A DNA stretch of 64,000 nucleotides from Chitinophagaceae bacterium. Its GTDB lineage: Bacteria > Bacteroidota > Bacteroidia > Chitinophagales > Chitinophagaceae. The DNA lies in assembly GCA_947457465.1 (NCBI GenBank), contig CANGWB010000003.1, positions 62,001 through 126,000 of the forward strand, in the 5' to 3' direction. Of the stretch, positions 1 through 8,825 are shown piece by piece. Within the stretch, counting starts at the first letter, position 1, and every line of letters starts with the position of its first letter. Both the position numbers and the translations under genes were made by a program. The notes under the pieces are model-generated. The model searched no databases. It was not told where the DNA came from and saw only the letters and a program-made list of their open reading frames with translations.

Positions 1-171
1 CCTTATGGCAAACCATATTACTGGTTAACAGGTGAATTCAAGAACCACGACAAAGGAAAAGATACCGACGTCTGGGCCCTAGATAACAATTATGCTAGTG
101 TAGTACCTGTTCAATATGATCTGACGCGCTATGAACAACTGACCCGGCTGAAAAAATCATGGAAACTATGA
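1..171 (+). CDS. surE: 5'/3'-nucleotidase SurE, C-terminal part (truncated by window start)
   Basis: Frame 1 reads PYGKPYYWLTGEFKNHDKGKDTDVWALDNNYASVVPVQYDLTRYEQL...KSWKL*, typical of the SurE C-terminus; located just upstream of lpxB. Confidence 0.85.
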   Translation, partial: PYGKPYYWLTGEFKNHDKGKDTDVWALDNNYASVVPVQYDLTRYEQLTRLKKSWKL

Positions 172-464
172 TCCTGAAAAAAGATAATCTGCGATTGGGA
201 CTGGCATTGGGCGTAATCGGACCCTACCTCGGACTCCTTCTTATCTGGCAACTGAAGTTGAGTGAGGTATCCTTCATGGAATTTCTGGAACAATTCTTGT
301 CGAACAATCGACTCATCACCTCCATCGGTTCACTCAGTCTGCTCGCCAACGCTTTACTCTTCACGATCTATATCAACACCGAACGCGACGAGACGGCTAA
401 AGGGATCTTTATATCCACCATCATCTACGGCATCGGTATCCTGATCCTGAAAATCTTCAACTAA
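168..464 (+). CDS. small hydrophobic membrane protein, unknown function
   Basis: ORF with hydrophobic segments (LGLALGVIGPYLGLLLIWQL; SLLANALLFTIYI; GIFISTIIYGIGILIL). ATG at 168 overlaps the surE stop as ATGA and the gene sits directly before lpxB. Confidence 0.7.
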   Translation: MILKKDNLRLGLALGVIGPYLGLLLIWQLKLSEVSFMEFLEQFLSNNRLITSIGSLSLLANALLFTIYINTERDETAKGIFISTIIYGIGILILKIFN

Positions 465-469
465 ATCGA

Positions 470-1576
470 TTGAAGTATTACCTCATTGCCGGTGAAGCCT
501 CTGGCGACCTTCAAGGTCGTTACTTGGTCCGAGCCCTTCGCCAACAAGACCCGATGGCCAACATCCGCTGCTGGGGTGGGGATGGCATGCAACAAGAGGG
601 CGCCGTGCTGGTGAAACATTTTCGCGACTTGGCCTTCATGGGATTTTTCGAAGTGCTCCGCAACCTCCCCAACATCTTACGGAACCTTCGCTTCTGCAAA
701 GAAGATATTCAAGGCTTTCAACCGGATGTGTTGGTACTGATCGATTATCCCGGATTCAATCTGCGCATCGCCCAGTGGGCAAAAAAACAAGGGATCAAAG
801 TTTTTTATTACATCTCCCCCCAAGTCTGGGCTTGGAAAGCCGATCGGGTAAAGATCATGAAGCAATGCATCGATCGATTACTCGTGATACTTCCCTTCGA
901 AGACGAATACTATCGTAAACACTGGGACTGGGAAGTGGATTATGTAGGCCACCCACTGGCACAGATCACCGCCGAAAAATTATCTACCCATCCGCGAAGC
1001 GATCTTCCCACAAAAAAAGTTGCTCTTCTCCCCGGCAGTCGAAAACAAGAGATCCAGAAAAAATTACCGGTAATGTTGTCGGTTAGCAAACATTTCCCGG
1101 ATCACACCTTCATCGTGGCGGCGGCACCCGGACTCGATCTTTCCTTCTACGAACCCTTCCTCCGTTCTTATCCAAATGTTCAGATGCGCCAAGGGCACAC
1201 CTATGATATTTTATTGGATTCGGATGCGGCCCTGGTAACCAGCGGTACCGCCACACTCGAAACAGCTTTACTGGGTATACCCGAAGCGGTTTGCTATAAA
1301 GGGAATCCGATCAGTTATCAGATCGCTAAACGACTCATCAAGATTCCTTATATCTCACTGGTGAATCTGATCCTGAATAAACTCGTCGTGCGCGAATTCA
1401 TACAGGATGATATGAATGAGGAAAATCTGAAAAAAGAATTGCAGGAATTATTGACAGATGCGGATCGTAGAAGCCAGATGCAAGATGCTTTTCAACAATT
1501 GCGAACCTTACTCGAAGCCGGCGGCTCGGCATCCGAGAATGCCGCACGTATCATTGTGCGTGAATTAGCGAAGTAA
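470..1576 (+). CDS. lpxB: lipid-A-disaccharide synthase
   Basis: KYYLIAGEASGDLQG start, WGGDGMQQEGA, YISPQVWAWK, LLPGSRKQEI motifs; TTG start. Confidence 0.95.
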   Translation: MKYYLIAGEASGDLQGRYLVRALRQQDPMANIRCWGGDGMQQEGAVLVKHFRDLAFMGFFEVLRNLPNILRNLRFCKEDIQGFQPDVLVLIDYPGFNLRIAQWAKKQGIKVFYYISPQVWAWKADRVKIMKQCIDRLLVILPFEDEYYRKHWDWEVDYVGHPLAQITAEKLSTHPRSDLPTKKVALLPGSRKQEIQKKLPVMLSVSKHFPDHTFIVAAAPGLDLSFYEPFLRSYPNVQMRQGHTYDILLDSDAALVTSGTATLETALLGIPEAVCYKGNPISYQIAKRLIKIPYISLVNLILNKLVVREFIQDDMNEENLKKELQELLTDADRRSQMQDAFQQLRTLLEAGGSASENAARIIVRELAK

Positions 1577-1726
1577 TTTGATCGCGAGGATCACCAGGCA
1601 AAGTAAAAAGATCAACAAACTGATTCGATTGATGCCGTGCATGTATCCGATCCATTGACTTTTTGGACGGTTTGGATCTTTTTTTCGCAGGTATAAATAC
1701 TCTGCCAATTGATTTAAGATGCTCAT
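1565..1726 (-). CDS. 53-aa single-pass membrane protein, DUF6728-like (missed by the ORF track)
   Basis: Reverse strand reads MSILNQLAEYLYLRKKDPNRPKSQWIGYMHGINRISLLIFLLCLVILAIKLLR*; one C-terminal TM helix; stop overlaps the lpxB 3' end. Confidence 0.7.
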   Translation of the reverse strand: MSILNQLAEYLYLRKKDPNRPKSQWIGYMHGINRISLLIFLLCLVILAIKLLR

Positions 1727-1765
1727 GATGAAAAAATAACAACCCAGGATCCGGATGGTTTACCC

Positions 1766-1773
1766 TACCTTTG
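1766..1773 (+). promoter_or_regulatory. Bacteroidota-type -7 promoter element TACCTTTG upstream of rhlE
   Basis: Match to TAnnTTTG about 125 nt upstream of the rhlE start. Confidence 0.5.
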
Positions 1774-1787
1774 TGTTTCTTCTCTTA

Positions 1788-1869
1788 ACGCAGATTGCGT
1801 AGCCGCAGGAGCTCCTGCCAGTCGTAGTAGCATAAAGGAAGGCGGATAATGGATCACTCAGATCGCCTT
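1788..1869 (+). promoter_or_regulatory. structured 5' leader of rhlE (three consecutive hairpins)
   Basis: ACGCA-gat-TGCGT (1788-1800), perfect palindrome GCAGGAGCTCCTGC (1805-1818), AAGGCG...CGCCTT (1839-1869). Confidence 0.45.
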
Positions 1870-1897
1870 ATCACATTTTTTACTTAATCTTTTTAAC

Positions 1898-3496
1898 GTG
1901 AGTTTTCAACCCCTTGGGCTGATCGAACCGATCTTACAAGCCCTTCAACAACAAGGATACACCCATCCTACCCCCATTCAGGAAAAAGCCATTCCGGCCA
2001 TCCTGCAACAACGCGACCTCCTTGGTTGCGCCCAAACCGGCACCGGTAAAACCGCTGCCTTCGTATTGCCCGTTCTGCAGCTCATGCAGGTCGAAACACC
2101 TTCGGCCGCCAAACGCCGGCCGATCCGCACACTGATCTTAACCCCCACCCGAGAGTTAGCTCTACAGATCGGCGAGAACATCGCTGCCTATGGCGCGAAC
2201 CTGCCGCTTAACCACCTCGTGATCTTCGGAGGTGTCGGACAAAATCCGCAAGTAGAGGCCCTCAGACGCGGCGTCGATATTTTAGTGGCTACACCCGGTC
2301 GTTTGCTCGACCTGATGCAACAAGGATTTGTGCAGCTGAACGAGATCCGTTATTTCATTTTGGATGAAGCCGACCGCATGCTCGACATGGGCTTCATTCA
2401 TGATGTTCGTAAAGTGATCACGAAGCTCCCCGCAAAAAGACAAACGCTATTTTTCTCGGCTACCATGCCGCCGGAAATCCAGAGCTTATCGGCCGATCTG
2501 CTCACCGACCCGGTGAAAGTGGAAGTAACACCTGTTTCCTCCACCGCCGAGATGATCCAGCAACACGTGTATCACACGAATAGAAATAATAAGAAAGATC
2601 TGCTGATTCATTTGCTAGAGAATGCCGAAATAAAATCCGTTCTGGTCTTTACCCAAATGAAGCATGCGGCGAATCGACTTTGTGAGCAATTGAGCAAGTC
2701 GGGTATCCGTGCGGAAGCGATCCACGGAAATAAATCACAGTCGGCCCGTGTTCAGGCCTTGGAGAATTTCAAGAATCGTCGTACTCGCGTATTGGTAGCC
2801 ACTGACATTGCTGCTCGTGGCATCGATATCGATGAACTGAGTCATGTAGTGAATTTCGATTTGCCGAATATTCCGGAGACCTATGTACACCGTATCGGAC
2901 GAACCGGTCGTGCCGGTGCAAGCGGAGTAGCCATATCTCTTTGTGAACCGGCAGAAAAACCGTTTTTGCGTGACATCGAAAAGCTGATTCAAAAGCATGT
3001 GCCCGTGATCAGCGAGCATCCGTATCCGGTGGATCCGAACGCCCCGGTGGAAGTGGCTGCTGCCCTGCAGCGAGTACCGCATGGAGGCAGACAACAGCGT
3101 CCGCCTCGGAATCAACAACAACGTACTAACACTAACAACGGTACGAGGACAGAAACTCGCGGTCCGAGACCGAACGATCGACCAAAACAACGCTCGAATG
3201 CGCCCCGGAATCAGGGTCAACATACGGAAGGTCGAAATCAGCAGGCAGAGAGCCGCGATTCAAGTTCTGTAATGGCTGGACAAAGGCCAAGCGGATCACG
3301 CAATGATTTCCAAAACCGACCAGCAAGGCCGAATGGACCTCGTCCAACTACGCCGAGCCGCAAGCAAAATCGGGTGATGGATATGCCCAAGCCCAATCCG
3401 ATCAAACAACAGCCGTCTACTGATCAAGCACGTACCGGTAATCCGAACGCGCCCTGGAATCAGAAGAATTACGATGATCAGGTAGATCGTTGGTAG
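1898..3496 (+). CDS. rhlE: DEAD-box ATP-dependent RNA helicase, RhlE-like, with long disordered C-terminal tail
   Basis: [51 protein letters not shown] motifs; GTG start; R/N/Q/P/G-rich tail. Confidence 0.93.
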   Translation: MSFQPLGLIEPILQALQQQGYTHPTPIQEKAIPAILQQRDLLGCAQTGTGKTAAFVLPVLQLMQVETPSAAKRRPIRTLILTPTRELALQIGENIAAYGANLPLNHLVIFGGVGQNPQVEALRRGVDILVATPGRLLDLMQQGFVQLNEIRYFILDEADRMLDMGFIHDVRKVITKLPAKRQTLFFSATMPPEIQSLSADLLTDPVKVEVTPVSSTAEMIQQHVYHTNRNNKKDLLIHLLENAEIKSVLVFTQMKHAANRLCEQLSKSGIRAEAIHGNKSQSARVQALENFKNRRTRVLVATDIAARGIDIDELSHVVNFDLPNIPETYVHRIGRTGRAGASGVAISLCEPAEKPFLRDIEKLIQKHVPVISEHPYPVDPNAPVEVAAALQRVPHGGRQQRPPRNQQQRTNTNNGTRTETRGPRPNDRPKQRSNAPRNQGQHTEGRNQQAESRDSSSVMAGQRPSGSRNDFQNRPARPNGPRPTTPSRKQNRVMDMPKPNPIKQQPSTDQARTGNPNAPWNQKNYDDQVDRW

Positions 3497-3503
3497 TATT
3501 GAT

Positions 3504-4625
3504 TCAATAGATCACGCCTTGTACGGAGAAACTGGCCCACTTATGTGGGTCTTTCCATTTCGCTTGCGTGTCCAACTCTGCCAAACGGAGTGGCTCGGCG
3601 GGTGAAAATTCGTGAGGTTGTCGAAGGTGATAGATAAATCGACTCATCAGATAGGCGGTCGCTTCATCGTCTACGCTCCACAGGCTCATGATCACTTGAT
3701 TGGCACCAGCGATGAGAAACGAACGAGACAGTCCGGCGGTGATACCCGATTCCATGGATCTTCCGAGTCCGGTTTGACAGGCCGAAAGAATGACCATATC
3801 CGGGAAGTTCTGTACTCCTCGCCCTGTGCTGTCTCTGAGTTGTACAATATTCCGAGAAGTGAAGTAAGGATCTTGGCCGCTCAACACCAGAAAATTATTA
3901 TCCAGCGGATTTTCCTGCGCTGACATGCCATGCGTGGCAAAATAAGCCAGATCGCAACCGCGGATATAACGGATCACACTGTCCTTGACCGCTTCGGCCC
4001 CCTTTAATATTTTATAGTTCTTGGCAAATGGGAGGCTGGCAGCCACTTCCTTCTCCGCACCGGGCAGATCGGGATATACGTATTGACCGTCACTGGGGTA
4101 TTTTGGATTGGCAATGAACAGCGGATTTTCCAGGGTGTAGGATATTTCAACTGGCATCCTGTACAGCGAACCGCTTCCGATCTTTTGAATGATCCGCTTA
4201 CGGACTGCCACCAGGTCCATCAAACTGGGAGCGATAGTGATGCTGCACTTATCGATCAACATGCTACCGTCCGAATAGGGTTGCAACAACTGGAAAGGGA
4301 ATGCTCCGATACTGAAGGCCGGAACGACGATCAAATGCTGAAAGCGTTCATCAAATGCCCGTGGCATAAGAATGGCAGCTGCATTCTCCAATGCTTTTTG
4401 TAAGGTTAAAACAGGTTTTGGTGGAGGATCAGGTTTCAAGCCACGCAATCGGGGTGCTCGGTTTACGGCTAGGTCATACAATCGCATGGAGGCATACACA
4501 TCGGCGTTCAACTTCTCGATGGCCGATTGGGTAATGGGGATGTGTACGCTTTCGATCACCCGACCCGGCGTGATGAAATAGCGATGAAGCGTATCTTGAC
4601 TGAAGAAATAGAAAAGAACTGCCAT
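3504..4625 (-). CDS. CHAT-domain (caspase-like) protein, apparently 5'-truncated
   Basis: CHAT His/Cys motifs YFATHGMSA and LSACQTGLGR, then GITAGLSRSFLIAGANQVIMSLWSVDDEATAYLM; an in-frame TAG (4641-4643) lies six codons upstream of the first ATG. Confidence 0.8.
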   Translation of the reverse strand: MAVLFYFFSQDTLHRYFITPGRVIESVHIPITQSAIEKLNADVYASMRLYDLAVNRAPRLRGLKPDPPPKPVLTLQKALENAAAILMPRAFDERFQHLIVVPAFSIGAFPFQLLQPYSDGSMLIDKCSITIAPSLMDLVAVRKRIIQKIGSGSLYRMPVEISYTLENPLFIANPKYPSDGQYVYPDLPGAEKEVAASLPFAKNYKILKGAEAVKDSVIRYIRGCDLAYFATHGMSAQENPLDNNFLVLSGQDPYFTSRNIVQLRDSTGRGVQNFPDMVILSACQTGLGRSMESGITAGLSRSFLIAGANQVIMSLWSVDDEATAYLMSRFIYHLRQPHEFSPAEPLRLAELDTQAKWKDPHKWASFSVQGVIY

Positions 4626-4643
4626 TCGAGATGCAGTCTTCTA

Positions 4644-4838
4644 AGGATATTGCTCTATCAATAGCTGGGCAAAATCTTGGATGGAAACCATCGATCCTTT
4701 CGCATTTGAAATGAATCGCTCTATCTCCAGCTGCGACAAACTACGCACCGACATGCTGGCGGCTAGTTGCTTCTCATAGATTTGGAGAAATTCCATCTCC
4801 CGAGAATTGGTCTCTTGGGGAAACCGACTGATTGGAGA
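4644..4838 (-). pseudogene. possible relic of the N-terminal part of the CHAT protein gene
   Basis: Same frame as the CHAT ORF, 65 open codons between TGA (4839-4841) and TAG (4641-4643): ...EFLQIYEKQLAASMSVRSLSQLEIERFISNAKGSMVSIQDFAQLLIEQYP*. Confidence 0.5.
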
Positions 4839-5052
4839 TCAACCAAAAACCGAAAAATATACCGATGAAACGGAATTGGTAGCCCATCTGACAGTTGAAT
4901 TTCAATGAATCTATACAGAATCCAGGATAAATAAAAAGAGTTTTAAATCGATGTGATGAATTCGTTAGAAAACAGAGAATTAGGTCCCAAATTCAGGTGC
5001 ATTCCAAGTCTCGAAAGATGACTTGGACCCCATTCGGCACTTTAGTTTATTG

Positions 5053-5619
5053 TTAGTCCACCCACAATACAAATCCGATCAACTTACTTGTTGTTCCTTT
5101 CACTTCAAAAAAGGCCGTGTACTCTGCGGTGAAGTCACCGTTTAACCGATATGGGTGCATGGCGTTTGTAATGACATAAATATTTTTTGTAGACCCAAAC
5201 GAACTCGTTAATTGCGGAGAAAATTTAGAAAATGTCTCCTCTGCCGAATATTTTGTCGGCCACTCCTCAAAACGAACCGGCGTAATGACTTTATCTTTCT
5301 CGAGATGACAATTAATTGCTTTGAGCAACCCTTCGACTGACTCCCAATACTCACTGTTGTACGCATAGAGCATCTCATCTACCTCAACAACCTCCTCCGA
5401 ATCCCTAGTGAGTTGCAAGTAGGGCCAATAGATAGATTTTTTATTATTAAAAAGAGCATTTGTTTTAGCACCTTTTGCAGGCTTACTGCCGCACTTGGTG
5501 CCATATTGAGCCACAAGGGCTTTCAAGCCCGCATTTACTATCTGCGTAGGCCCATTCTGCGCCAATACGAACGTGCCGGAAAATAAACACCAAAAAAGTA
5601 GGATGCCAGCGATCTTCAT
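5053..5619 (-). CDS. secreted hypothetical protein (188 aa)
   Basis: ORF with N-terminal signal peptide MKIAGILLFWCLFSGTFVLAQ; no recognised family. Confidence 0.7.
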   Translation of the reverse strand: MKIAGILLFWCLFSGTFVLAQNGPTQIVNAGLKALVAQYGTKCGSKPAKGAKTNALFNNKKSIYWPYLQLTRDSEEVVEVDEMLYAYNSEYWESVEGLLKAINCHLEKDKVITPVRFEEWPTKYSAEETFSKFSPQLTSSFGSTKNIYVITNAMHPYRLNGDFTAEYTAFFEVKGTTSKLIGFVLWVD

Positions 5620-5840
5620 AATTGAAAAGATTTTCTCTAAATTAACTATTTATCTATTATTAAAACCATACATGAGTGGCATTGACCTTGTTGTCAATGA
5701 TTGGAGCATTAACTATCGTCCACGCGTTGTTCAATAAACTTTCCGCGGAATGACTGTAGTGGCTTATCTCATTAGCCTTGCGGAGATGAAGTGAAATTGA
5801 AGCCTACCGTTAAGAGAAGGACTTAATAGAAAAAGGGCAT

Positions 5841-5867
5841 AAAAAAAGGTCCGTTTAAAGACGGACC
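5841..5867 (-). terminator. intrinsic terminator downstream of tRNA-Ala
   Basis: Stem GGTCCGT/ACGGACC; on the minus strand followed by TTTTTTT. Confidence 0.75.
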
Positions 5868-5869
5868 CA

Positions 5870-5946
<77 letters not shown>

Positions 5947-5955
5947 TGCGGGTGC

Positions 5956-5986
5956 AAATATACGCCAGGTAGAGAAAAAAGACAAT
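5956..5986 (-). promoter_or_regulatory. promoter of tRNA-Ala
   Basis: Minus-strand -7 box TATATTTG (5956-5963) with TTG at 5984-5986, 20 nt spacing. Confidence 0.6.
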
Positions 5987-6181
5987 ACCAGTCCAAAATT
6001 CAAGCCTAGCCCTAATTCCTAACCATACTTGATATTGGTATATTCGGTTAGAGACTCAACCGCTTTTGGACGCCAAGAAAGCCTTGATCAAATCGGCTAG
6101 CTTGCAATTTAATTGATTACTTACTGGAACATTGATTAATTTCCTAGTTCACTAACTGAAATAATATTCATTTTTCCAATT

Positions 6182-7192
6182 ATGAACATAAAAATTGAGG
6201 AATTAATAGCCCAACTTGCCTGGTCAACCGCCTTTAAAGATGGAAAGGAAGCTGCTAGCACAAATGGTACTGAATCCGAAAAGAATGTTGTCAGAGCATT
6301 TAGGAAGTGTTTTTCGATTTCATCCGATCGATTTAATGAACTGCTGGATATTGATGATGAGACGCTAATTGATGAACTAGCAAAGCAAGATCCCGTAAGC
6401 AAATTAATAGCCATTTATACCTGTGTGGCTGTTGCACACGCTGAAACAGAAGAAGACGGCTCTTCAGCCACTATGAGTGATAAAGAGTGGGACTTTATTC
6501 TTAAAATAATACAAGCAACTGGTATTTCCGATTCTGTTAGAGAAGCTGCAAGGAAGTGTGCCAAAAATCTTGTGGGACAGCTCACTGATATCGAATTGCT
6601 AGATGAAGATGCGCTCATGCTCGATCTCATAAAAATGGAAATCGAAGACGGGACTTTTGCCGAAAAATACATCTCGCCCTTATTAACGATTTTCTTCGAT
6701 ACCGTTGAAGCGGAGAATGAGCTAATACTATGGGAGGAGAATTATCTGGGGTTAAAAAGAAATAAACGTACACTTACCAAAACCTTCGGCGAATTTTCGA
6801 TAAAAAAATGGGATTCCATTTACGAGGATCTCAAATTCAATATAAAAGAACTAAAAAAGAGTTCTGCACTGTCCAGATCAGCTGATAAAATAATCAGCGA
6901 TCTCGAAAAAGAGAAACTTAAACAAGAAAAGGCTAACAACAAGATTGCGGAGAAAGAAAAACTAGACAAAACACATGAGATATCTTCGTCTAAAGGGATT
7001 GTGTATTGCAGATATTGTGGGCTGCTGAAAGATGAGTTTAGTGGCTGGGACTGTAGACGGAAACAAGGCCACAAATATTCGGTGAAAAAAGTTGAAGTAT
7101 TCAGTTACGACTCAAGAAAAGAATTTGAATATAAACCAGTTTGCTCTAAGTGCGGAAAAGTTGGAATGTGTTTAGGTGATTGGTGTTTATAA
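6182..7192 (+). CDS. orphan protein (336 aa): TerB-like helical N-terminus, charged linker, two C-terminal zinc-ribbon motifs
   Basis: KLIAIYTCVAVAHAETEEDG...SDKEWDFILKIIQATGIS resembles TerB-like repeats; C-terminal CRYCGLLKDEFSGWDCRRKQGHKYSV...CSKCGKVGMCLGDWCL. Confidence 0.7.
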   Translation: MNIKIEELIAQLAWSTAFKDGKEAASTNGTESEKNVVRAFRKCFSISSDRFNELLDIDDETLIDELAKQDPVSKLIAIYTCVAVAHAETEEDGSSATMSDKEWDFILKIIQATGISDSVREAARKCAKNLVGQLTDIELLDEDALMLDLIKMEIEDGTFAEKYISPLLTIFFDTVEAENELILWEENYLGLKRNKRTLTKTFGEFSIKKWDSIYEDLKFNIKELKKSSALSRSADKIISDLEKEKLKQEKANNKIAEKEKLDKTHEISSSKGIVYCRYCGLLKDEFSGWDCRRKQGHKYSVKKVEVFSYDSRKEFEYKPVCSKCGKVGMCLGDWCL

Positions 7193-7358
7193 TACTACTT
7201 CTTCATGACAACAGCTGTTAAATGCGACTTGTGCAGTTCTATGGGCTGCAGTTTATACATTCACTATTATCGCAGTAGTACTCGATCATTGAGGTAGGTT
7301 CCATGACAATTTGCATCTGAATGGCATAACTCCTTGTTTAGCGATATTCACCAATAAA

Positions 7359-7380
7359 AAACCCACCATTCGGTGGGTTT
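7359..7380. terminator. bidirectional intrinsic terminator between the zinc-ribbon ORF and gltA
   Basis: AAACCCACCATTCGGTGGGTTT flanked by A and T tracts. Confidence 0.8.
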
Positions 7381-7397
7381 AAAAAAGAAGGGAACTA

Positions 7398-8723
7398 TCA
7401 CTCTCCCCAAATATTCTCTTTGCCATCCAGCCATTGCTTCACGTTCTCGGTGGTGACAGATTTCGGACGCTCCAGCGGGAAGCCCAGGGCACGATCCCAG
7501 CACAAACTGGCCAATACACCCATCGCGCGGCTTACCGCAAAAAGAACGGTATAGAATTCATACTCCACCATTCCGTAGTGCACGAGCAGCGCTCCACTAT
7601 GCGCATCCACATTCGGCCAAGGATTCTTGATCTTGCCAAGCGATTGCAGGATCGGCGGAACCGTCTCATAAATATTCCAAACGGTATTCACCAGTTTGTC
7701 ATCCGGCATGTGCTTCTTACCAAATTCCATCTGCGCGGTGAAACGCGGATCGGTTTTGCGCAGTACGGCATGACCGTATCCCGGCACCACTTTTCCCTCA
7801 CTCAAGGTTTTCTTTACATATTCTTCGATCTGTGCTTTCGAAGGCAGATCGGTCTTCAGCGACTCCTGCATCTCAAATATCCACTTGATCACTTCCTGAT
7901 TGGCCAGTCCGTGCAAGGGGCCCGCCAATCCGTTCATACCCGCTGCATAACTCAGATATGGATCGCTCAGGGCAGACCCCACCAGATGCGTGGTATGCGC
8001 CGAAACGTTTCCGCCTTCATGGTCGGCATGGATCGTCATGTACAAACGCATCAGCTCTTTAAAGCTCTCGTCGTTGTAGCCCAACATATGGGCAAAATTG
8101 CCGGCCCAATCAAGCATGCCATTGGGCTGAATATGTTCGCTGTTCTTGTATTTACGGCGATAGATATAGGCGGCGATGCGAGGCAAGCGCGACAATAAAA
8201 TGATACTGTCATCGAAAATGGGCAGCCAGTATTCTTTCTTATTGATGCCTTCCGAATATTTCTGTTGGAAATAACTTTCAGTCTGCAAGGCCATCACGCC
8301 CACTACGAACATGGTCATCGGATGAGCCGTGATCGGAAGCGCATCGATGGCTTCAAATACGTGTGTAGGCACGTGGCTGCGGCGTTGCAATACATCGGTC
8401 ACATGATTGGCTTCCTCCTCAGTAGGCAACTCGCCGATCAACATTAAATAAAACAAACCTTCGGGCAGCGGTTCTTGTCCACCGGGTGCTTTGGGTAGTT
8501 TCTCCCGCAACTCGGGAATCGAATAACCACGAAAACGAATTCCTTCCTGCGCATCCAGCAAAGAAGTTTCTGTAACCAACCCGGTGATGCCGCGCATACC
8601 CTGATAGATCTGCGATAACGTCACCTCTCCGATCACTTTGTTGCCATGCTCTTTCAGCAATTCTTTGATCTCCAGTCCGACAGCGTCGGCTTTTACCTTG
8701 AAGCGATCTTTCATGATTCCCAT
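7398..8723 (-). CDS. gltA: citrate synthase (eukaryote-like type)
   Basis: GMRGITGLVTETSLLDAQEGIRFRGYSIPEL, HADHEGGNVSAHTTHLVGSALSDPYLS, GPLHGLANQEV, PGYGHAVLRKTDPR, PNVDAHSG. Confidence 0.95.
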   Translation of the reverse strand: MGIMKDRFKVKADAVGLEIKELLKEHGNKVIGEVTLSQIYQGMRGITGLVTETSLLDAQEGIRFRGYSIPELREKLPKAPGGQEPLPEGLFYLMLIGELPTEEEANHVTDVLQRRSHVPTHVFEAIDALPITAHPMTMFVVGVMALQTESYFQQKYSEGINKKEYWLPIFDDSIILLSRLPRIAAYIYRRKYKNSEHIQPNGMLDWAGNFAHMLGYNDESFKELMRLYMTIHADHEGGNVSAHTTHLVGSALSDPYLSYAAGMNGLAGPLHGLANQEVIKWIFEMQESLKTDLPSKAQIEEYVKKTLSEGKVVPGYGHAVLRKTDPRFTAQMEFGKKHMPDDKLVNTVWNIYETVPPILQSLGKIKNPWPNVDAHSGALLVHYGMVEYEFYTVLFAVSRAMGVLASLCWDRALGFPLERPKSVTTENVKQWLDGKENIWGE

Positions 8724-8825
8724 GGGACGAAATTTTTAAATGAATGACAAGCGTATCCGTTTTCGGATCTGCAAAATTACTGAAGCCCGATCCCGGAAAA
8801 AAATATCGGTTATCGAGAAAAGGAA

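Noticed and set aside
7205-7296. Short ORF MTTAVKCDLCSSMGCSLYIHYYRSSTRSLR after the zinc-ribbon gene
   Set aside because: 30 aa, no ribosome-binding site or homology evidence; the CxxC could be chance.
7434-8198. 254-aa ORF on the + strand inside gltA
   Set aside because: Antisense to a strongly supported citrate synthase gene; His/Arg/Gln-rich composition typical of reverse-frame artefacts.
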